A stretch of DNA of 10,346 bases from Clostridiales bacterium UBA1446 (GTDB lineage: Bacteria; Bacillota; Clostridia; Oscillospirales; Oscillospiraceae): contig DCTG01000213.1 of NCBI GenBank assembly GCA_002329245.1, positions 6,112 to 16,457 on the forward strand, written 5' to 3'. The notes below the pieces were generated by a model. The model saw only the letters and a program-made list of their open reading frames with translations. It was not told where the DNA came from and searched no databases. Positions 6,217 to 10,346 of the stretch are shown here, piece by piece. The first letter of the stretch is position 1. Each line of letters begins with the position of its first letter. Position numbers and translations under genes: made by a program.

Positions 6217-7782
6217 TCAGGCCCGGTAAACGACCGAGCTCTCAGCTCCGTCCGGTTCGACGCCGGCGAAATAGAATTCCGGAACCACGCCGCCGATTTC
6301 CGCCGCAACCGGTATCCATTTGCCCGGTTTGCCTTCCCTCTGCCTGTTGTCGGAACCGCGGCCGTTCGAGTCCCGGCTGAGATCTTCGCAGAAGACATCC
6401 ACGTTCTCCACCTGTATTCCGTTTTCCGCGAGGCGCTCCACGAGCTGACCGATCTGACCGGCAAGGGCGTTCTGCACGCCGGCGTCTTCCGTCCGGATTT
6501 GCGCCGAGATGCCCTCTTTCCCTAAGGTCAGGGTGATGGAAAGCTTTCCGAGGCGTTCCGGTTCAAGTAATATTTCGAAACTTTTCGGCTCTTTCTTGAA
6601 TGAAATAATCGTATCGGCTATTTTTTCAAGGGCCTGCGCAGCCGCGGTTTCCGCCGCGTTCCCGCTTTCGGCGGCCTGCGCCCGCTGGGAAACGGAAGCC
6701 GAACTCTGCAAAGGCTTGAAACCTTCCGCATCCAGGCTTTCGATTCCTTCCCGGGACTGCTCGGACGAAAACTCCTCCGTCTGCTCCTTTTCATGTCCGC
6801 CGGCGCGGAATACCTCTTCGGAGTTAACGGCTTCGTCCGCTTCGGGAACGGCCCCCTTCTCAGACTTAGTTTCCGTCTTTTCCGCAGCGGCACGGTTTTC
6901 CCGGTCGACCGGGAGAGAAAATTCACCGGACACCGTTTCAAGGCTCTCCTCCGGCTGAACCGGTATCCCGGCATCGTTTCTTGCCGGCGCCGCGGCGGGG
7001 GTGCCCGCCGCTTTTTCCCGCAGCATAGAATGCTCCGCCGGAGCTAACGCCGGTTCGTCCGCGGGCGTTTCCGCCAGCGCGGCCTTTGCTGAAGCGGCGT
7101 CGTCCGCTGCCTCCAACTGATACCCCGCAGCCGGAGGCGCGGTTTCGTGGTTCCGCCCCGCCGGGGCTGAGGCAGGTTCGGCTTCGGCATTTGGCGCTCC
7201 GCCTTCCACCCGTCTCGCAATTTCCCTCGCGAGCGCAGAAGTCTGATCCCATTTCTGTTCGCTGGTATTTTCCAAGGGGCACGGATAGCTGCCTGGGTTT
7301 TCTTCTTTTTGTACCGCGCTATCGCTTTGAAGTTCCATGGTTGGCATCCGTGCCGTTTTCTCAGCTTCCTCCCCGCCAACCGGAATCCCCATCTCAGGTT
7401 CTCCGGCCGGCAGTCCGATATCCGTATCGGTTGTGTCAAATCTCCCCTCGAAAATAGCGGCGACCGCTTCCCGCGCGGGTTCCGTCATATTCCGCTCCCC
7501 GCTTGGGACGGGCTGCTCCTGCGCCTTCGCGTCCCAGGTCCGGCTCCACCCGAGCAGGAAGGCAAGCGCTTCCGGACTCTCTCCCTGTTTCATCCGGTTT
7601 TTCTCTTCCCGGCTCTCCTCCCCTGCTTCCCCAACCGTTGTCCGATCGGTCCCGGGGGAGGGGGCATCCTCTGTCAATAGAAATAACTGCTTTTCAAACA
7701 GCCCGGCCTGTTTTTCATTTTTCTCTGTTCCACCGCGCTCCGCCGTGAGGCATATCATGTCCAATTGAGCAGCTGTAATCAA
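6217..7782 (-). CDS. fliK: FliK, flagellar hook-length control protein
   Basis: FliK is an exported molecular ruler that sets hook length and switches export from hook to filament substrates. The product is 521 aa from a TTG start. The long N-terminal and central part (to about 400) is rich in Ala, Glu, Pro and Ser, looks disordered and shows no domain I recognise. The C-terminal Flg_hook domain (about 403-468) is clear: EILLEPERLGKLSITLTLGK, then GISAQIRTED, then LVERLAENGIQVENVDVF. I chose the TTG at 7782 because GGAGG sits 7 nt upstream; an ATG at 7800 is in frame but itself overlaps that ribosome site. Position between ylxF and flgD is the usual Firmicute place. The gene is longer than some relatives, which is normal for this length-variable protein. 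Confidence 0.94.
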   Translation of the reverse strand: MITAAQLDMICLTAERGGTEKNEKQAGLFEKQLFLLTEDAPSPGTDRTTVGEAGEESREEKNRMKQGESPEALAFLLGWSRTWDAKAQEQPVPSGERNMTEPAREAVAAIFEGRFDTTDTDIGLPAGEPEMGIPVGGEEAEKTARMPTMELQSDSAVQKEENPGSYPCPLENTSEQKWDQTSALAREIARRVEGGAPNAEAEPASAPAGRNHETAPPAAGYQLEAADDAASAKAALAETPADEPALAPAEHSMLREKAAGTPAAAPARNDAGIPVQPEESLETVSGEFSLPVDRENRAAAEKTETKSEKGAVPEADEAVNSEEVFRAGGHEKEQTEEFSSEQSREGIESLDAEGFKPLQSSASVSQRAQAAESGNAAETAAAQALEKIADTIISFKKEPKSFEILLEPERLGKLSITLTLGKEGISAQIRTEDAGVQNALAGQIGQLVERLAENGIQVENVDVFCEDLSRDSNGRGSDNRQREGKPGKWIPVAAEIGGVVPEFYFAGVEPDGAESSVVYRA

Positions 7783-7789
7783 TCTCTCA

Positions 7790-7794
7790 CCTCC
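7790..7794 (-). promoter_or_regulatory. Ribosome binding site deciding the fliK start
   Basis: On the minus strand GGAGG is followed by TGAGAGA and then TTG at 7782, an ideal 7-nt spacing. The upstream ATG at 7800 would place this strong site inside codons 3 and 4, with nothing similar before it. The TTG is therefore the better start. Confidence 0.8.
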
Positions 7795-7823
7795 TTCCAT
7801 CTGTTGTTATTATGAAAAACATG

Positions 7824-8393
7824 CTACTCGAGCATGTATTTCGTAACCTTGCCCGCAAGCTTCGCGTCCATGCAGTTCATGACCTCGACGATACTTTTCT
7901 CGTCCATATAGTACAGAACGAGCGCAATATCCCCGACATCCGGCAGGGTTTCAATCGCCCGGGCAGCCTGTTCCGGCTCCATTGCGGAATAAATATCGCC
8001 CAACCACTGCATCTGCTCCCGGTGCGACTCGGAAACCGCGGCCAAACGGTTTGCCATACTGTTTGCCCGGCTGAGCTTTTTCTCAAGCTCCGCCTCGCGT
8101 TTGGCGGCAGCGGCTTCCTTCTCCTCCAGCTCCGATTCCCGCTTTTCCAACTCCTCCTCGCGCAGCGCCGCCCGATTTTCCCGGTCTGCGACGGTCTGAT
8201 AGGCAGGATCCTGCGATACCAGCCAGGTTACAAGCAGGTCTCTTCCCCCGAAAAGGTTCCTGAAAAGGATTAAAAAAAACAGGGCTGCCACGGCCAGCAC
8301 CGTTACGCTCAGGGCAATCCATACCATCGGTTTCCCTTTGGATTTTCCCCGTTTGGGCTGTTCCGTTTGGTTTTTCCCCTGTTCCTTCTGCAT
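7824..8393 (-). CDS. ylxF: YlxF/MotE-like membrane coiled-coil protein
   Basis: This 189-aa protein occupies the place of ylxF between fliJ and fliK. It has a basic, Lys-rich N-terminus (1-21), one membrane helix (about 23-45: VWIALSVTVLAVAALFFLIL), then a long charged coiled coil (about 70-120; repeated EELEKRESELEEKE-like heptads). A small C-terminal helical domain (about 125-189) contains YSAMEPEQAARAIETLPDVG, resembling the cytoplasmic N-domain of MgtE and the C-terminus of MotE/FlbB-type proteins. MotE is known in alphaproteobacteria as a MotC chaperone; the exact job of YlxF in Firmicutes is not established. A role near the export gate or stator is inference from context. The ATG at 8393 has GGAGA 6 nt upstream. 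It lies 28 nt after fliJ and 41 nt before the fliK start. Confidence 0.85.
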   Translation of the reverse strand: MQKEQGKNQTEQPKRGKSKGKPMVWIALSVTVLAVAALFFLILFRNLFGGRDLLVTWLVSQDPAYQTVADRENRAALREEELEKRESELEEKEAAAAKREAELEKKLSRANSMANRLAAVSESHREQMQWLGDIYSAMEPEQAARAIETLPDVGDIALVLYYMDEKSIVEVMNCMDAKLAGKVTKYMLE

Positions 8394-8421
8394 TTTGATT
8401 CTCCATTGCGGGTTGATTGGT

Positions 8422-8889
8422 CTATGCCATTTCGGGGATCAAATTGCCTTTCTCACCGGTGCTTTGAAAGCTCATAAGATCGCCCAATTCCTTTTCCTGT
8501 TCCTTCGCGGAATCTTCCAGATAGGTCAGGTACTGTTCCTCTTTGAGTCTTTCCAGCGTTTTGATCTCCCGCATGATCGCCACAAGTTCCGACTTTTTCA
8601 GTTCCGCGATCCGCTCCGCGTCCCGAATCAGAACGGCAAGCTTGGCAAGCCGATGATTCAGAAATACCGTGTAATTGTCGTACCAGGCGATCTGGACAGG
8701 ACTCATCCCCGTATTTAATTCGTTTTCATATTGCCTTGCGTTTTCCGACAGCTTGTGAATCAGTTCTTTTTCCCGCTCGCGAAGCTCGTTTAGCTTGTTT
8801 TGCGCCTTGGCCAGCTCGTTTTGCTTCTGATCCCGCTGCGTTTGCTTGTATTTATAAACCGACTGCAAAGAAAAGACAAACTTCTTCAA
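8422..8889 (-). CDS. fliJ: FliJ, flagellar export chaperone/stalk protein
   Basis: FliJ is a small coiled-coil protein that sits in the pore of the FliI hexamer, like the gamma stalk of F1-ATPase, links it to FlhA and helps recycle chaperones. The 155-aa product is almost entirely charged helix: it starts KKFVFSLQSVYKYKQTQRDQ and continues with Lys/Glu/Arg/Leu-rich heptads to about residue 145. Both length and opening motif fit the family. The start is the TTG at 8889; the next Met codon is about 60 codons in and would remove the conserved N-terminus. The TTGA overlap with the fliI stop suggests coupled translation; upstream there is only a G-run (GGGGGG), a poor but usable ribosome site. The gene is followed by ylxF after 28 nt. 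Confidence 0.92.
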   Translation of the reverse strand: MKKFVFSLQSVYKYKQTQRDQKQNELAKAQNKLNELREREKELIHKLSENARQYENELNTGMSPVQIAWYDNYTVFLNHRLAKLAVLIRDAERIAELKKSELVAIMREIKTLERLKEEQYLTYLEDSAKEQEKELGDLMSFQSTGEKGNLIPEMA

Positions 8890-10208
8890 CTTGTCGTCCC
8901 CCCAATTTCCGCCAGGGACCGGATCGTTTCTTCATAGGTAAAGCTTTCGTCTCTTTCCTGCTGCAGGAAAGCGTTTATTTGTCCCATCAGAGAAATTGCG
9001 GAGTCAATGGATGGATTGGAACCGTTTTGATACGCGCCGATATTGATCAGGTCTTTCGCATCCCGGTACACCGCAAGCTTGTTTTTCAGCACCCCGGCGT
9101 TCTCATTCTGTTCCGTGGAAACAAGGTCGTACATAACTCTGCTGATGCTTGACAACACGTCGATTGCCGGATAATGATTGGCGGCGGCCAGCGACCTGGA
9201 GAGCACGATATGTCCGTCCAAGATCCCTCTTACCGTGTCGGAAATCGGTTCGTTCATGTCGTCTCCCTCCACCAGAACCGTATACAGTCCCGTTATGGAG
9301 CCCTTATCCGACATGCCGCTGCGCTCCAACAGTTTCGGCAGGAGCGAATAGACCGAAGGCGGATATCCTCTGGAAATCGGGGGTTCCCCGACCGCCATGC
9401 CGATTTCTCTCTGCGCCATGGCAAAGCGCGTGAGCGAATCCATCAGCAAAAGCACGTTGTAGCCCTGATCTCTGAAATATTCCGCAATCGCCGTTCCGAC
9501 CATCGCCGATTTAAGCCGCAGGAGGGCCGGCTGGTCCGAGGTTGCGACGACAAGAACCGATTTTTTAAGGCCTTCCTCGCCCAAATCCCTTTCGATAAAC
9601 TCCTTGACTTCGCGGCCGCGCTCGCCGACAAGCGTGATGACATTCACGTCGGCGACGGCATACCGGGCGATCATTCCGAGAAGGGTGCTTTTCCCGACGC
9701 CGCTGCCCGCGAAGATGCCAAGCCTTTGTCCCCGGCCGACCGTAAGCAGGCCGTCAATCGCCTTGATTCCCATGGGCAGGATTTCGCTGATTCTTCTTCT
9801 GGAAAGCGGGCTTGGCGGCTCGTTTTCCGTCGGATAATAGCAGGCGTGCTTGATCGCTCCCTTATGATCGATCGGGTTTCCGAGCGCATCGAGCACCCTG
9901 CCGATCAGTTTTTCTCCCACCGCAATCTCGAACGGACGGTTCGTGGAAATGACGCGGCTTCCCAGCCCGATTCCTTCCAATTTCCCCAGCGGCATCAAAA
10001 GCACTCTCTGATCCTTGAAACCGACCACCTCGGCCTCGATGTACTTGTCGCCCGCGTAGGAGTACACGCGACAGATATCGCCGATTTTTGTCGCCGGCCC
10101 GTTGGACTCGATGGTAAGCCCGATGATTTTCATCACTTTTCCGCCGTACTCCAGGGGGTCGAGATTTCCGAGGATTTCGCCGTATTTTTTCAGGTTGATC
10201 GTTTTCAT
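8886..10208 (-). CDS. fliI: FliI, flagellum-specific export ATPase
   Basis: FliI is the hexameric ATPase of the flagellar type III export apparatus, related to the beta subunit of F1-ATPase. The 440-aa product is full length. Visible motifs are the Walker A loop AGSGVGKST (167-175), the catalytic-Glu region GERGRE (195-200), Walker B VLLLMD with D257, the sequence PPSVYSLLPKLLERSG (283-298), and the ATPase alpha/beta signature PAIDVLSSIS (347-356). The beta-barrel N-terminal domain occupies about 25-95. The C-terminal helical domain contains YRDAKDLINIGAY (381-393). All key residues are present. The ATG overlaps the fliH stop (ATGA) with only a weak AGGG upstream, so coupled translation is likely. 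The stop overlaps the fliJ TTG start by four bases. Confidence 0.98.
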   Translation of the reverse strand: MKTINLKKYGEILGNLDPLEYGGKVMKIIGLTIESNGPATKIGDICRVYSYAGDKYIEAEVVGFKDQRVLLMPLGKLEGIGLGSRVISTNRPFEIAVGEKLIGRVLDALGNPIDHKGAIKHACYYPTENEPPSPLSRRRISEILPMGIKAIDGLLTVGRGQRLGIFAGSGVGKSTLLGMIARYAVADVNVITLVGERGREVKEFIERDLGEEGLKKSVLVVATSDQPALLRLKSAMVGTAIAEYFRDQGYNVLLLMDSLTRFAMAQREIGMAVGEPPISRGYPPSVYSLLPKLLERSGMSDKGSITGLYTVLVEGDDMNEPISDTVRGILDGHIVLSRSLAAANHYPAIDVLSSISRVMYDLVSTEQNENAGVLKNKLAVYRDAKDLINIGAYQNGSNPSIDSAISLMGQINAFLQQERDESFTYEETIRSLAEIGGTTS

Positions 10209-10346
10209 GCGATGTTACCCTGGCCCCGGAAGGCAAGCTCAATATACCTCAGCTGGGAATCGACGCCGGCGTTGATGGTCTCCCCTTCGGACTCGACGAT
10301 CAAATCGCCTTTTCCAAACAGGGGTTCTTCCACAATCGCCGCCTGG
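10205..10346 (-). CDS. fliH: FliH, flagellar export ATPase regulator, C-terminal fragment
   Basis: Only the last 46 codons are inside the window; the gene continues beyond 10346. FliH binds and restrains FliI and tethers it to the C-ring, resembling the peripheral stalk of F-type ATPases. The visible sequence includes EEPLFGKGDLIVESEGETI, then NAGVDSQLRYIELAFRG, matching the usual FliH C-terminus (a beta strand with an acidic patch, then the Ala/Ser-x-x-D-x-Q-L helix). The stop TGA overlaps the fliI ATG (ATGA). The assignment rests on this tail and on the position directly before fliI, which is the invariant order in these operons. Confidence 0.85.
   Translation of the reverse strand, partial: QAAIVEEPLFGKGDLIVESEGETINAGVDSQLRYIELAFRGQGNIA

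Noticed and set aside
6201..6464. Upstream extension of the flgD frame by 88 codons
   Set aside because: It lies mostly within the conserved fliK C-terminal region; GGAGG before the ATG at 6200 and the family N-terminus MASDVL support the shorter gene.
8953..8971. 8-bp inverted repeat (CTTTCCTG / CAGGAAAG) with a 3-nt centre in fliI
   Set aside because: The arms are short and code for conserved-type FliI residues; chance is sufficient explanation.
1..10346. A new defence, mobile or biosynthetic system
   Set aside because: Every substantial coding region is accounted for by standard flagellar genes in standard order; no extra cargo gene, integrase, repeat array or broken gene is present.

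Overview
The window is an internal segment of a large flagellar (fla/che-type) operon. Every gene I can support lies on the minus strand, so transcription runs from position 10346 towards 1. In transcription order the genes are fliH (3' end only), fliI, fliJ, ylxF, fliK, flgD, flgE, flbD/swrD, motA, motB, fliL, fliM and fliY (3' end missing). No rRNA, tRNA, CRISPR array, insertion sequence, transposase or phage gene is visible. No stretch longer than about 140 bases lacks a gene.

The organism is most likely a Gram-positive (Firmicutes) bacterium, probably of class Clostridia. Three things point there: the FliY-type switch protein (a CheC-like domain fused to a FliN domain), the presence of YlxF and of the small FlbD/SwrD protein, and the order flgE-flbD-motA-motB-fliL-fliM-fliY. 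Bacillus subtilis has nearly the same order but keeps motAB elsewhere. Shine-Dalgarno sites are strong and the DNA is moderately GC-rich, which may suit an Oscillospiraceae-like lineage. That finer placement is a guess.

Layout by job. Positions 10346-8422 encode export-apparatus energetics: FliH (ATPase regulator), FliI (export ATPase) and FliJ (stalk/chaperone escort). Positions 8393-7824 encode YlxF, a membrane-anchored coiled-coil protein. Positions 7782-4644 encode hook building: FliK (length ruler), FlgD (hook cap) and FlgE (hook subunit). Positions 4515-2722 encode torque generation: FlbD/SwrD, MotA and MotB. FliL (2687-2289) is stator-associated. FliM and FliY (2151-1) form the rotor switch that reads CheY-P.

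Genes are tightly packed: overlaps of 1, 4, 4 and about 20 nt, otherwise gaps of roughly 15-40 nt. The two exceptions are the flgE-flbD gap (128 nt, holding a large GC-rich hairpin) and the fliL-fliM gap (137 nt, holding an unrecognised 42-codon frame and a short palindrome). Three genes (fliJ, fliK, motB) appear to start with TTG.

I see no new biological system. The most unusual sequence feature is a perfect 16-bp inverted repeat with a 3-nt centre inside motB. Next are the GC-rich hairpin after flgE, a tandem repeat inside FlgD, and stator residues that resemble sodium-driven (PomA/MotP-type) rather than proton-driven motors.
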